Position numbers and translations under genes: made by a program. From assembly GCF_901933205.1 (NCBI RefSeq), contig NC_044576.1, forward strand, positions 11,813,024-11,877,023: DNA of 64,000 nt, read 5' to 3'. The notes under the pieces were generated by a model. That model was not told where the DNA came from, did no database searches, and worked only from the letters and a program-made list of their open reading frames with translations. This document shows, piece after piece, positions 24,001-37,256 of the stretch (position 1 is its first letter; every line of letters starts with the position of its first letter). The DNA is from Camarhynchus parvulus (Eukaryota > Chordata > Aves > Passeriformes > Thraupidae).

Positions 24001-25810
24001 ACTCTCTCCCAAAAATCATTAAATATGAAGAGACCTTTCTAGAGGCTTGACTTTTGTAGAACATGGATAATTTATGTAAAATAATCAGTAATTTATATAA
24101 GCCTCATTCTCTACACTAACGTGTAGCTGCACATATGTTTCATACATAACAAAAAGGGAGAATATTTTCCATTATTTGGAGTCCTAGACAAGGGATCTGG
24201 GGAGGTGCATTCAACTTCCCAGTCACTCCTCCCATGGAAGTCTGGGAAAGTCATAGGTTCATCTATGCAGTTGTTTAACAGCAGCGGAATAATACAATTT
24301 CCCAGGGTGTTATGGGAATAGATCCATAAAAATTATGATCTACTCAATTAGCCCAATCACATAGGTAACATTAAAGCATCTAGATGAAGTATATTGCAAT
24401 ACAAGTGTTTTCTTTAAATTAAATACATCTCTCTCAGCCATGCAATGAAGCTAAATGACAAAAAGCTTCCTAAGACAAATATCCTGAAAGAAAACAAGCC
24501 TAGAGTCCAGTATGATGTATAACCACCTTTAATTATTAAAAAATAATAAAAATTACAAAACTCTGAGATTACTTAGGCTCTTTGCCTTTATCAATGAATT
24601 TATTCTAGAGCAGATTTTTAAATCGAGCCCAAAATCACGACACTTTAGGCAAGACCATTAGCACATTCTTGTTTGTCCTGGTACAGCCTTAAAAGAAGAG
24701 AGTGCTACTGATTTACAACTTTGAAAGTAAGCAGGACTGCAAATCTCTGGCACATATCTTCCTTATCACCCTTCTCAGGACATGCAGGCATGTAATGAAT
24801 CCCCAGAACAGCACAGGCCACCACCTTGGCTCACCTTTGCTAACACAAGGCTTGCATTTCTCATTTGCTGCTGGCTGTCCTTGCACACCTTTGCTCCTCC
24901 GATGGCTCCCGCCAAGGGAGGGGCAGCATGCAAGGGCTGCTCCCAAAGCAGTGATCATCCCAAAGCATCATCACCCTGCAAGCAGGATTACACTGCTTTA
25001 CCTCATTACTGACACCTGGACAAGCTGTGTTATTAAACAAAAAAGACTTCACAGTTCAGCAGTTCCTAGTCAGTCTGAAAGCTCAAAATTTGTTTCAGAA
25101 AAAAAAGTAATATATCCACTAATGGCACTCTAAACCTTCTGTTTTTCCTTAGCCATTTTCTAGATGAGCTACAAACCGGGGTCTGTTCCCCACAGAATTC
25201 AGGAACTTGGTCTCACTCTTGCAATAAATTCCTCATGAAATGGAATTTCTGCCCAGTGAGACCAAGTTTTGGTTACTCTTGTAACCAAAATTATTCAACT
25301 GCAATAATTATCAAGGAAGTAAGAATGCCGAGTCCTTGCTCAGCGCAAACGTAACAGTTCAGACAGCATGCTCAGTGTGAAAAGTCATCAAAAATTTCCT
25401 TCTCACCACTTCTGCTATAGGCTTCTCTACCACAAATACAGCTAGTAATTTCAGATCTCAAATGCTTTTTTTTTTCCAACGGACCCCAAAATAACATATC
25501 CGAGTCCTACATCTCAAGGTGTCTCTATATTTACAATTTTTTAAGGTTCAATTCTCTTCTTCCTATGAAAGCATCGCCCAAGACCTTGTTTGTGAGACAA
25601 TCTTCTTTCAAAGGCTTACCAGTCTCCACACTCATGGTGAAGCATCCAAAGCCCCTCGAGTAGCTTGCCCCAGTACCAGCACAGAAAATGAAGTTAGTAG
25701 GAGTTTTTAATGCTAAAAGCCAGGACTGTTCCGTAGTGAGACATTTGTCAGAAAGCACTTCATCTTCCTAGGTGGTCTGATCAATCAGGGGCATAATTAC
25801 TTCAACATAC
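21071..25810 (-). other. Presumed leader intron with simple repeats
   Basis: AT-rich intron-like DNA. It holds a C11 run at 21738-21748 and a short duplication of AAAACCCATGATAAA at about 21,933 and 21,962. The 143-codon plus frame at 24702-25133 shows no domain or codon bias. Nothing else is assignable. Confidence 0.45.
21738..21748. repeat. C11 homopolymer
   Basis: Eleven consecutive C, isolated in AT-rich sequence, with no neighbouring element. Confidence 0.9.
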
Positions 25811-25912
25811 CTCCCGTAATGCCAGGTCCAGCATGGGACAGCAGGAGCAGACTGTGTGGGTTTGTGCAGCACCATGGGGCAGGGCTGGCACAGAGGGGCT
25901 GCCTCGGAAATG
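25811..25912 (-). other. Possible GC-rich non-coding exon (102 nt)
   Basis: On the minus strand GGGAG is followed by a strong GTATGT donor at 25810-25805. CTTGCAG ending at 25913 could be the acceptor, but its pyrimidine tract is poor. The enclosed segment is a GC-rich island (about 25,815-25,960) in AT-rich surroundings. Another donor-like CTGAG/GTGAGC lies just upstream at about 25,955. It could be a ZMIZ1 leader exon or chance; no coding frame is recognisable. Confidence 0.2.
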
Positions 25913-27657
25913 CTGCAAGGCCCAGCCTGGCCCCACTGCTGAAGGCTCTGCTCACCTCAGACACAGCCTTAGTTAACACACATCAAACACTAACTCATCT
26001 AACAGTATCTGCCCTCTTATTACAGGCCTTGAAATGCTTGCCTCTCATCTTACAACCTGCTTTATTCTTTTGTTCACCTTTAGAATATTAAAATTACTAA
26101 ACTGGAAATGATACCTAAATGAAGAGATCCAGACACCACTGAAGCAGATAAAATGAAGTATACATGATCAAAGAGGCAGTCTGAGAAACTCTGCATCCTG
26201 TTGTTCCATACTCTAGAACTGCTGATCCATCAGCAACTCAAAGCAACTGGGAAACTTGCAATGTGCCTGGCAGCAGTGCTTGCAGTGCAAGCCCCAGGGT
26301 AATTTCTAACTTATTACAGACCTCTTTTTGGCAGCTCATGATGGCAGTTCTTTGTAGGGATAAAGAACTTGCATATCCATATTTGCTACATCTAAATAGA
26401 AACACAGTCCTGCTTTAGAAGTACTGAATCAGAAGCACCACTACTTTCCACTTCCCCCCAACCTGTGTGACTGATGTTTTCAACAAAGAAGTGTAAAACA
26501 AACTTTTTGCCTTCAAAAAATACAGGGTTTTACAAATAAAAAGGACAGCGAAAATTATGTATTAGAGGCCACAGATTAATAAAAGTAGTGTCACAGTACT
26601 GAATATGGATAATTACACACTCAAAATTTGAAGAGATAAATAGGTATAACACCACCAAAGAAAAAATCATGTCCTTTAGGTGTGCAAGTCAAACAGCACA
26701 CAACAAGAGAATCACAGGGATCACTGTTTAATCAGAAAAAGGTCTGTCAGGAAAACTGCTTGCTAATTCTGTAAGAAAAAAATGACAGCAGCAAGTATGA
26801 AGGGCACATAACAGAGAACGAGAGAGAAGGGGAATGATTGCATTTTACAACAGAAGAAAACAAGAATTTTTCCTGACACGGGATCTTGGAGTGCGGTTTT
26901 GTTAACTTTTATTAACATGAGAATCTTCAAAGAAGAGGCTGCTAACACGAGGAGCTGACAGAGTTAACTACAACACAGAACAATGAAGGAAAGAACAGAT
27001 GGAGGAGAAATGTCTTGTTTTCCTTCACTTTATCTGTGAGATGTTTGACTTCACACACATCCCAGGTTAAGTATCAAAACTAAAACTAAATTTGATGGCT
27101 CATATTCCTAATAGGATACAGTGCCCTTCACCTTTAGGTCAGGAGTTCAAATGCAAGCCCAAATCAGTGGTGACCAAATGTTGTTACCATCTGCCTGTTT
27201 AGAGGCCTAGACAAGAAGAGAAAGGTTGTTCAGCTCAGTCCCATTGTTAATGGGCAGGTGTCTCCATCACAGCAACAACCATCATGAGTGTTACTGACTG
27301 GAAGTTGAGTCAGAGAGGTCAAGAACTGAATGGGCATAAAAACTAAATTAGCAGATTAAAGAGTCCCTCTAGATAAGGGTCAAGGCAGTTGTGTGTCTAG
27401 ATAAAGAGCATTTCAGTCTTCAGGGCTTGCAGTCACATGCCTATCACTGAACCAAATTATTTTAAAATGGAAATTGAATTGAATAACATGACTTATAATT
27501 TGATTTAAATTTAGCTATTAGACTAGTTTCCATTTTCTTCAGCATCAGCTGGAGCTACAAAGAACATATGCACATCTGAGGCTTATGCAACAGCACTGCT
27601 AAATATCAGTATCCTGAATGTTCCAAGGATTTCATGTCCTCCAGCTTGACAGGCAGC

Positions 27658-27679
27658 AGCCATGGCTACAGCCATGGCT
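27658..27679. repeat. Two AGCCATGGCT palindromes 12 bp apart
   Basis: AGCCATGGCT occurs at 27658-27667 and again at 27670-27679, separated by AC. Each copy is a perfect palindrome, so the block can form alternative hairpins. It may be a site for a dimeric factor or a chance local duplication. Confidence 0.85.
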
Positions 27680-30600
27680 ATTTCACACAGTGCAAGTGGG
27701 TTTCATGCAGCAGCCTTGGAAACCCATCTGGGCTTTAGGTGCTGAGATTTGTAGTGACTGTAGCACTCGAAAGATGCACTAAGCTTTACTGATAATGTCA
27801 CACACAAACAGGAATCTGTATTCTTTTCTCTTGCAGAATGTGGTATTTGCAAATAAAAAGTCATTGTAGAGCTACCTTCACTCAACTCTTTAAATTGATA
27901 CTGCTAAGAAACTCTTGTTAGTTTTTACTCTGCTGCTTATTTTTAATTCCTTTATGTACAATTGTAGTTTTTACAGTGTCTCAAACTGCTAAGGGGCTTT
28001 ATAGACTTAGTTCAAAATGTTTTTCTTTCCTCTACACATACATGTATTTTTCCCTTCTACTTACATCCACTGAAATCTGATGATAATTACTTTGTTTTGA
28101 TTCTCACAGTAAGTGTTGTGCTAGAGTCAACAATGAAACAGGAATATGTCAGATGTGCAGAGAAGATAGCTTGAAGCATCAGCTTTGAAAAATTCTGTAC
28201 AGATAGTAACTCTGCTCTCCTCCCTGCCAGGAGAGATAATCTGGGCTCCATGCAATTTAAAGCGTGTATATGCATATGGATCTTTGGGAACATTAACAGG
28301 AGCATGAAGTTTGTCCAAGGAGGAGGAGCTAAATCTGACTTGCCCAACAATTCCCATATTACATGCTGTGAATCAGATATTTTCTCAAATCAGATCTTTC
28401 TCCTTGTCCATGTACACAACAACACCTTTCAACATCACTTTGGGAAACACAGGAGCGCTCTTTTCTACCCTGCAACTCCCACTGTTTCTCACTAGTATCT
28501 TACTTGGAGCATACTTTTTGGATGCTTTCCACAAATCATAAATACAAACAGTATTTAACATGAATATTTCAAGCAAGGAAACAAAGCAAAAATTCTTATT
28601 CACAAAGCTGTTTGAAAGAAAAAAAAACCAACAAGGACATGGGAACTTGTTGTTAGTCTCTGTACAAAGTCACAATAAAATTGCAGTTTATGTAATTCTC
28701 ACTCTGCATGACACACCTCCCAGTAAACTATAGTTTCTTAAGTTAGAAATAAAACAATTCCTACTCCAATTATTTTCTTTCATCAGACTTGAAGGCAGTA
28801 ACACAATTGATGGGAAGTAACTGTCCTTCACAGATTATACCCGGGCTTGGCAAGGCACAAATTCATTGGGAGGGGGTGAAGGTATGACTCAATACAGTAA
28901 GTTAGAAGATGTCTCAGTAAAAAAAATATTTTTATGAAATATTTATCTCCAAATACTATTTACATTCCAAAGACTCAGAAATAGCAGCAATGGGTAACAT
29001 CTTTATTGTGACAGCGTGAAGCACTCTCCAGGATGAAATGGGCCATTCCAAGGAAATGGATAATTCCAATAATCGCTTGTGCAGATAACCACCAATTCAA
29101 CAGTGGAGTAACACCATATGGTTATTTACACCTAGGCCACCACACAACATTGTTTTTCCTTTTTGAAAGGCTTTCTTTCCATGAGAAAGGAATTCCTATC
29201 CTTTTACCTTCACCTTCTCTCCTACAATCCACCTGTCTAGTACCCTCTTAACAAATAATGGCCTCCAAGTTATTCTCATTCACCATGGTAGAATGGATAT
29301 ATTATACTTTTAGCTTCTTCTCCTGGCTACAATATAATCCTGGGAAAATACTTTTCTGTTACTCCTATACATTGGTTATTCAGGCTGCCCCTTTGGGACT
29401 AAAACAATCCAGTATTTTAAGACTATCAGGTACAATTTGGTCACAAATTTTATGCTCTACACAGAAAATTTATCCTCAAGTTCCCTATTAATTGCTACAG
29501 GAAAATAAATTCGGTATCTGCTAAGGGTTAGGTTCAATAATCCTGATTATGCCTTCCTATTACAAGGACACAGCAGCCTGTTTTCAAGAGTTAGGAGAAA
29601 TTTTCTTCTATTTCAACTGAAGTTCGATGACGACGCTTTAGCAGGGCCCCCCCTTCCTCAGAAAGGGCTTCTCTCTGGATACTCTTCCTGCAGGGTTGAG
29701 TGCACTGGAATGCAACATGGAAACTACTGAAACCTACTGAGGCAGTAACTGAACAAGATGATGCCACTGCAGTAAGGAAATAGAAGTGATCTTACTGCCA
29801 TGGCTTGGATCATTTCCCCTGCTGTGCCTCTTGAAATAAACTCTGCATGCTTTGCTAAAAACAATCATTTAATTCATTCTCCATGTCATATTTAACACAA
29901 GGAGAGGCTTCTACCATTTAAACTGCTCCAAATTAACTATTTGTTGTACTATTCTTCCTAATCATTACCTACAGTGTTAAAATATTCTAAGCATTCTAAA
30001 ATCTGGTAACTAATACCCTGTTAAGAACTGGAGAGTACTCTACAGCTGCCCATAACTAATATATCTAGTGAAGTAACTTTTCAGTGAAGCTACTGAATTA
30101 CAAGCTCCACATCTAAGATGCCTCACAGAAAAATGAAGTATCTGTCTAACGACTGCTTCCAAGGCACACACCCATCATCCTATCCAGCTGCTCAGCCCAC
30201 AGCACTGTTTCTTTGCACTCTGCCTTTGTATTAGGTGATGCTTAATCTCACTGATGTACTAACAGCAGAAAACACAAGTAGGAAGCATGAACTGCTGAAG
30301 ACACAGGAACCACATGCTCAACTCGATTAACCAGCTGTACAGAAGAGAGAGAAAAGCTTTGGAAAAAGCAGGTTCTAACTGTGCTGTGTAAGCACCAGTG
30401 CTGAGGTGCCTTAAATGCTTCCAGTTTGCAAGTTCTCATCACAAGCAATGGTGTGGTCTAGAACACAGGACAGCCATCCATGGGTCTCACCCAGCCTCCA
30501 TAAATGTGTAAGTGCTAAAGAATGTGCAAATGATGGTGAAAGGGATTAGGTGGCTTTGTGATAAGAGTAACACTTTGTATAAAAGGTGCAGCGACAGGCC

Positions 30601-32835
30601 CAAGAAAAACCCCTCAGTTGTGCTGAAATATCTGAAAGCTACAACCTCAATCTAGTAATCAAAACAGACTGAACCACAATCCTGTATGCACCAGTTTGTA
30701 TTACATACCTTGCCTCTAGAATCTGCTAGTAACACACAAAATCAGCTCTTTTAGAATCACTTTTAATTCCGCAAAAACAGAAGAGAAACATGTTATTAAT
30801 CACAGTCTAAGATAAATGTACAGATGTCTGTTTCACAGCTGTGGTTTTTGATAAACACATCAAATCCATTTAAAGTTCTCAGAAAATGTAAGTGGAAGTC
30901 TGTGTCTGCATGACCCACTGACAGTCCTCCAGAAATCTCCCAAGGCCCAGTGCTCAGCCGACTGCTAATTGACAGCATTGTAAAGAGAGAGCAAATCCTG
31001 GTCTGTTTGTTAGGCTGCACAGAGAGCTGCAGATTGCTCTCTGTGACATTAGATAAAAGGGGATGCAAAGCCTTAGAACACATTGTGCTTTCACAAAATA
31101 AAAACAGTAACACCAACAAGAAAACAAAACCCTTCATTTATGAGTGTCTCTTGGAAACTTTCACAAACAAATTCAGAAAGGAAGGTCTTACAGCATTCTA
31201 TCTTCAGAGCAATCAGAGCCACACCTATTGAAGGCTATAACTGACAGTCTGGCAATAGCCTCCACTATAAAAGTGATTTTTTGCTATCTATGAAAGTTTT
31301 TGATATTTACTTTAAACACAACTTCATTATGTCACATTTTACTAATAAGAAGACAAATCTAATAGAACTAGTGTGAAAACTTAAATTGGTGAGTATATAT
31401 AAAATGCACAGGTATACATACACACACATAATAATTGCTATTTTCTGAGTCTGTCTACCACCTTGGCCTTGCGAAGACAGCATTCTTTATGTTCATGATT
31501 TGTGCTAGATGTGTTTGCCTTTTGCCTTTCAGTTTCAACAAATCCATCTTTGTTCTTATACTATGAAAAGAGACTAAAAGATGTATGATTGGCCTCCATA
31601 CTATTCTCTCCTTCATGTTCTTCCCATCCTCCCCCCCACCACTTAGTTGTCTTTTAAACTCAATATATCAATCTTTAATTTTCTTTCTTCTCTTGAGTAA
31701 TACTTTTGTTGCCAGCATTTAAATCTTGTCTACCCTGTCTATTCATAACCAGACAGAAAATAAGTTTTTATTCAAGGTGAGGTGGCCTGTGTTTCATCTT
31801 TGAGTATTTCAGCACTATACTTCAAATATTACCTCAGTCCAAATTCATGTAAGTTCTACATGAAACAGCCTTGTACTTTTCTCATTTTGAAAATAAAAAA
31901 TAACCCCTAAATTCATTGTACTTACAGAACTTCATTGATGAGAAATTCACCTTGCCATGCCATTCTAGTTTTGTGAGGATGATTAACATAGGAATATGCC
32001 TGTGTAAACAGCCTGAAAATACACTGTATTATCAGTGATACATAGTGCCACTATTACATCACTGGTAAAGAGTTTCCTTGACATTTGCAACTGATCATTA
32101 ATTATTATAACTTTTCCTTCACATACACAGGGTATATAAAACATAGTAATGAAAACAGGTGAAGTTTGACAGACTCCATCTTCACAACCAGCTTCCCACG
32201 ATAACAATTTTCCCATTATTAGAGAGGGGTTTGCTTTCTCTCTCACAAGGGCACCAACTCCCCAGCTGGTGCAGCACACAGTTTACATTACCACGCCACT
32301 AGCGGGCTGAGACAGTAGCATGTTGTGGGTCTTATGTGGGGATTAAATTCCTACTTTTGTTTTTTTAAGCTATCTACCACACAAAACCAAGCACACAATT
32401 TTTCCAGTCTCCAGGACCTTCCAGAGAGAGATTCAGGTATCCAGCTGATGACTTGAGCTCAAATCCAGAGTTCTCACTGAAGTAAAGCACAACACAGCCT
32501 CCAACAAGCAATCCCAGTCCTGAACCCTCTCCTGCCCTTTTCCTCCCATTGCTTCATGGGCTGTTTGTGACACAGCTCTGCTTGTGACAGCTATTGTCAA
32601 ATCCAGTGTGGGGACCAGGAGAGAGCTTTGTCACACCACCCCTCTCAGCAGACACCTTCTAAGCCCACTGCCTACACAACAGGCAACCCGTGTGTGCTCC
32701 TTTCCTTCCCTCTGCCTCTTTATGTCTCTACACATTAGACAACACTGATATCAGAAATGGCACTTCAGTCAGAAAATTATGACTTAAATTTTTGTGTAGG
32801 ACTAAGGAGAAAGAAAATACAATTACACAAACCAG

Positions 32836-32857
32836 ACACACACATGCACACACACAC
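32836..32857. repeat. Interrupted CA microsatellite
   Basis: ACACACACA, then TG, then CACACACACAC: a short dinucleotide repeat with one interruption. Confidence 0.85.
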
Positions 32858-33006
32858 CCCTCATATCTAATTCAAGGCAAACGTTTCACAGTCAGATTCC
32901 TGGCATTTTATGTGAATATATATTAAGTCTAACCAGGCTTTATGTTGAATATGTCAAGCATGTCATACATAAAGTTGTCTATCACAGTCTTTCAGGAGCA
33001 ACAAAA

Positions 33007-33129
33007 TGATGAAACAAACCCATTGGGGCTCCTGACTACTTCCAGGTGCTGCTGAGTAATCTGTGGAGGCTCGTGACCAAAGTCATTCAGCTCTTCGAAA
33101 TCGATCTCGGACACGCAAGGCTCTGAGTC
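33007..33129 (-). pseudogene. Unidentified codon-like segment, possible exon or gene fragment
   Basis: Within a minus frame (33240-32992) about 41 codons look coding. They include SEPCVSEIDFEELNDFG and then HEPPQITQQHLEVV, with GAG, CTG and ATC codons and several intact CpGs in a CpG-poor intron. The preceding part of the frame is Ala-rich and unconvincing. No good acceptor or donor brackets it: GGAAGTAGTC and AATGGGTTTGT are weak. No poly-A tail marks a retrocopy. I do not recognise the protein. It could be an alternative exon, a retrocopy fragment or chance. Confidence 0.2.
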
Positions 33130-33240
33130 TCCCTTGGCATGAGCTGCCCACGGCCACCTCGACCCGTGGGCACCCTGCCATACCTGCCCCATCCTGCAGG
33201 CTGCCACCACTGCTGCTGCTGCAAACACGGCACACATCAA

Positions 33241-36200
33241 CTCCTGAGACTGACACTGCTACCCCAGGCTGAGGACAGACTGTGGTTTGGCTCTTCAGCT
33301 CTAATTATTTCTTTTTCCTGAAGAATCATCTTTCATGCTATACCACCAGGCAGGAAAGTTTAAGATTATGATAATTTTCTGTTATTCTTCTCTGGCCATG
33401 TCTGATACTTTCTTATCTGCATTTCTTTTGCTAAAGACATTTGCTGATCTTAAACCTGGCTTGAATGAATAGCAATTGTTCCCTTCTGGTTTTGAAGGTA
33501 CTTTGTTTGTCTACCCCATTCACTGGCCTGAAATCAGCAAGGCCTCAGATGGCTGTTGCTATGGCAACTCTGTTCATTCAACACTGGCATATAATGAAGA
33601 CAATGTGTTTTCCATTTAGATGAGTTTTAGAGCAAAAGAGAGAAGACTCCTGCTTAACAGTCCCCGAGAATGCCAGGGTAATATAATCAGGGTTTCTGTA
33701 GTACCAGTAAAACCACCATGTGCAGCTAAAAGAGGGAAGGAAAGAAAGAAAGAAAGTTACGTTGCTATTTCACAATAATTACACTCTGGGCAAATTAATC
33801 AGCAGTGTGACTGCACTTCTTTACTCTTTAAGACCTTCTCCACCGAGAATAATTCAGAAATAGATGTTTTGCTCATACTTTTTCCTAGTAGACTGGCAAT
33901 TTGGACACTACTGCCTTGCTAATACGACACTGAAAACCTTCTCTCTCCCCCCTTGCTTCCTTAACCAAAGGGGCACTTTGAAAGCACAAGATGTGTGGGT
34001 AAGTGCTTGTTTTCATGAACAAGTTTTTCATGAACACTGACAGGCAGAATTACTAATGCAACAACTTTCTCTGCCTCCTCTCATCTGCCAGATCCTGGCC
34101 ATACAGGCTACAGCAAAACAGAAACAAGGAACACAGTTATCAAAGAAATGGCTCCCTAAATACAGATACCATTCACTTTTCACATCTATGCCCCACATTT
34201 TTCTACCTACTTCAGTTATGTCAAAACCAGGTGTAATTAAGTGTGTGGTAGGAGAGAGGAAGCAGAAAGGGCTCCTGATCACAGGGAAGGGCTGCTCCTC
34301 TCACCCTCTGGGGCTCATTGTGCTCCATGTATCATTACTGAAGAGGGTGTTTTAAAGAGATTCTTACAAATATGAACGTTTCCAAAAACATACCGTAGAA
34401 ACTTATTTTCTCCTTTGATTAATGAAGTCCAGACATTTTCACTCTCTCCCCCCACTCCTTCAGTTTCTCTTGCTCTGCCCACAAGCCTTTTCTAACTTTT
34501 TATCTGGTTACCTTGTAGGCTTCACTCAGGAAAAGAAAATAGGGATTCTTAAGAATCCCCAGCAATAACAACCAAGAAGAAAATGGAAACTAGTTCTTTT
34601 TCTATTTACAGTGGAAACATTGACTTGAAAAGATTTCTCTTTTCCACTGTTTTTGCAGAGCAGCAGGGAGCTAACACTTCCTGAAGGGAAAGCCAGTTTT
34701 CCATACTCAAATGAAGTCCAATGTTTTAAAATTCTTCAAACAGGAAACATTATGTTTTCAACTGACATGTCATTCATCTAATCAGGTTATCTCCTCTTTA
34801 TTTTACTCTAAGGAGGTGAGTGAGCTTGGAACTTAGCTCTTTTCTTTAAGGAATCACATTTATGTCACTATTTTTTTAAATGGCGAAGTGAAAATATCAA
34901 GATGGAGTAAAGATACTGGACCTACATTTCTCTGCCTACAAGGTAGTAGCTTTTGGGTTTTTCTTTTTTTTTTCTCATTGCTGAAGTTAAGATTTCCGGG
35001 AGTAAGGAAATGGCCTGTTTTAATACACAGGACACTGTTCATACATGGAAGGGTTGTGGAATCAAAGTCAAGAAACCCTGGGTATTCTTGGTGATTTCAG
35101 CCTTTGCATAACAGCAGTCTGTAAAATCACACACACTCACTGCAACACACCTAGCACCCCAGAATTTCAAATATCTGTGCCACCACAATGTTAAAAATTT
35201 CTTAAACTTTCTGAAAACAAAACAATATTCTCCATATAGATGCCCACAGTAAAATTTCTAATTTTATCTCAAATATACGGTTTCCCCTTATATAAGGGGG
35301 AGCTAAATAATATTTCTCTGTTACCCAAGTGTGATGGGCTTTGATGGGTTATAAAACTTGGTGACTACTCATACATTTTGTAACACTATCTAAGGAGGAG
35401 GATGATGTATGTCAAGATCTGTGTTTGTTCCTTTGCACTTCTACAGCTGAAGAAAGCAGTCATGTTTATGTCTGTCAGATCTTTTCTGGCTCTTCACTTG
35501 TGCTGACAGCTTACAGCCTTGCTTCAGTTCCTACAAAGCTCAAAACCTGCAGCTGCACTAGCTGGCATGCCCTTTCTCATTCCTCCCCTCCACCCCTTAT
35601 CTCCCCCCTTTCACACCCCCATCATTATTTCTAACTCTTTTTTGTCTCAATCAAAAGCAGACAGTCACCAAGTCTGACCAGGCTGCATGGACAGACCAGA
35701 TTTTAAGGCACAACTACAAACATGTTGTACATGCACTCATGCTTTCCTCTGATTTCAAACAACCAACCCTGAATTCTGAACACTAGCTATTGCACTGATC
35801 TCACTTATTGCCAGCATACCAAAAACCAGCCATCATTCATGCAAGGAAGACAGCATTATAAATCAAGGCAAGTCCGGGGTACTTGAATGTAGATTCATTG
35901 TCACTCCAGACCTTGAGACATAGCTCTTTGGCTCCTGTCAGCTAAGTCAAGATCCAAGGTTATGATTCCCCAGATGAAACAGAGAAACCCCTTTTGTAGT
36001 GTCAGCCCAACCAAAGGGTGGTTTTGTTTAAATCCAGTAACACCAAGTTCCCTAACAATATTGTAAGAAATAACATCAGTTCTTACAGAAATCTCTGTAT
36101 TACCTACAAGATACAAAACCACAACCAGCTTTTTAACAGGCACAAAGTCTGCATGAAGAATTGTACTGCAGAGTTTGCAGAGTACCTGTACTAGCCAATA

Positions 36201-36739
36201 AAGTTACATTGAAGCTTTTAAAGAATTAGGGTTATATACCACAACAACATTCAAGTCAAACTTTTTGCTGATGAAACTGTTTCCTTTCCTCATCTCTCTT
36301 CTGCAGACAAAGTACCGCAGAAAGAGTACTGAGTAGGGCAGAGCTGTAAAAGAGCCCAACACAAACCAAAAGAGCAGAGTGTGCAACAGCAGAGGGCTCA
36401 GAAGGGAAAATTTTGCTGGATTTCATAGATCCTAATGTCCTGGTTAACCCAAACAGACAAGACAGCAGCAGTAAGCACTACTGCCTCAGAAACAAAGGCA
36501 ATTTCAACAAGATTCAGCAATGAATCTGCCCTGTACTTCAGTTTCACTTGTCAGTGTTTGTACCATGCGGGCGTCTCGAGGCTCTTGGCACACACCAGCA
36601 CAGGAGGTGCTGCAGGGGCCTGACTGTAAATGTGAATAACCTCACAAGCATCAAGGGATTATTCTGCACGGTTCAGCCATCTCAGCCTTTGCACTCAAGG
36701 TGGGGGAGAGGACAGGGCGGCTCTGCAGCCTGAATGCAG
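33241..36739 (-). other. Presumed leader intron left of the minisatellite
   Basis: Intron-like sequence with a GAAA microsatellite at 33733-33756 and an imperfect 15-bp repeat of TTTTCATGAACA near 34,010-34,036. No gene seen. Confidence 0.45.
33733..33756. repeat. GAAA microsatellite
   Basis: Four GAAA units preceded by GGAAGG, a short polypurine tract. Confidence 0.85.
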
Positions 36740-37256
36740 CCTGTACACATCCCTGTAACGCAGCCTGTGTGCATCCCCGTAATGCAGCCTGTGCCCATCC
36801 CCGTACCACGGCCTGTGCCCATCCCCGTAATGCAGTCTGTGTGCATCCCCGTAATGCAGCATGTGCCCATCCCCATAACGCGGCCTGTGCCCATCCCCGT
36901 AATGCAGTCTGTGTGCATCCCCGTAATGCAGCCTGTGCCCATCCCCGTAATGCAGTCTGTGTGCATCCCCGTAATGCAGCCTGTGCCCATCCCCATAACG
37001 CGGCCTGTGCCCATCCCCGTAACGCGGCCTGTGCCCATCCCCGTAATGCAGCATGTGCCCATCCCCGTAATGCAGCCTGTGCCCATCCCTGTAATGCGGC
37101 CTGTGCCCATCCCCGTAATGCAGTCTGTGCCCATCCCCGTCACGCGGCCTGTGCCCATCCCCGTAACGCGGCCTGTGCCCATCCCCGTAACGCGGCCTGT
37201 GCCCATCCCCGTAACGCGGCCTGTGCCCATCCCTGTAACGCGGCCTGTGCCCATCC
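36740..37256. repeat. 24-bp minisatellite, 21 full copies plus a 13-base partial copy
   Basis: Twenty-one exact-length 24-base units run from 36740 to 37243 with no indels, then a partial unit. A typical unit is at 37172-37195: CCTGTGCCCATC, then CCCGTAACGCGG. Variation is mostly C-to-T or G-to-A at CpG sites (ACGCGG versus ATGCAG, CCCCGT versus CCCCAT or CCCTGT). A CCC/TGC variant adds a second type. Because 24 is a multiple of three, every stop-free frame stays open. This explains the 186-216-codon frames on both strands, which I do not regard as genes. On the minus strand each unit carries GGGGATGGG. Confidence 0.97.

Larger units (their letters stand above)
25913..32991 (-). other. Presumed leader intron, no genes seen
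   Basis: AT-rich sequence. The paired 10-bp palindromes at 27658-27679 and a CA-rich patch at 32836-32857 are the only structured elements noted. All frames are short and unlike known proteins. Confidence 0.45.

Noticed and set aside
27300..27345. GAGTCAGAGAGGTCAAG, MIR-like
   Set aside because: Only a short match, with no following CCAAGGTCACA segment.
32296..32309. CCACTAGCGGGCTG as a second CTCF site
   Set aside because: Mismatches at key core positions; much weaker than the site at 8716.
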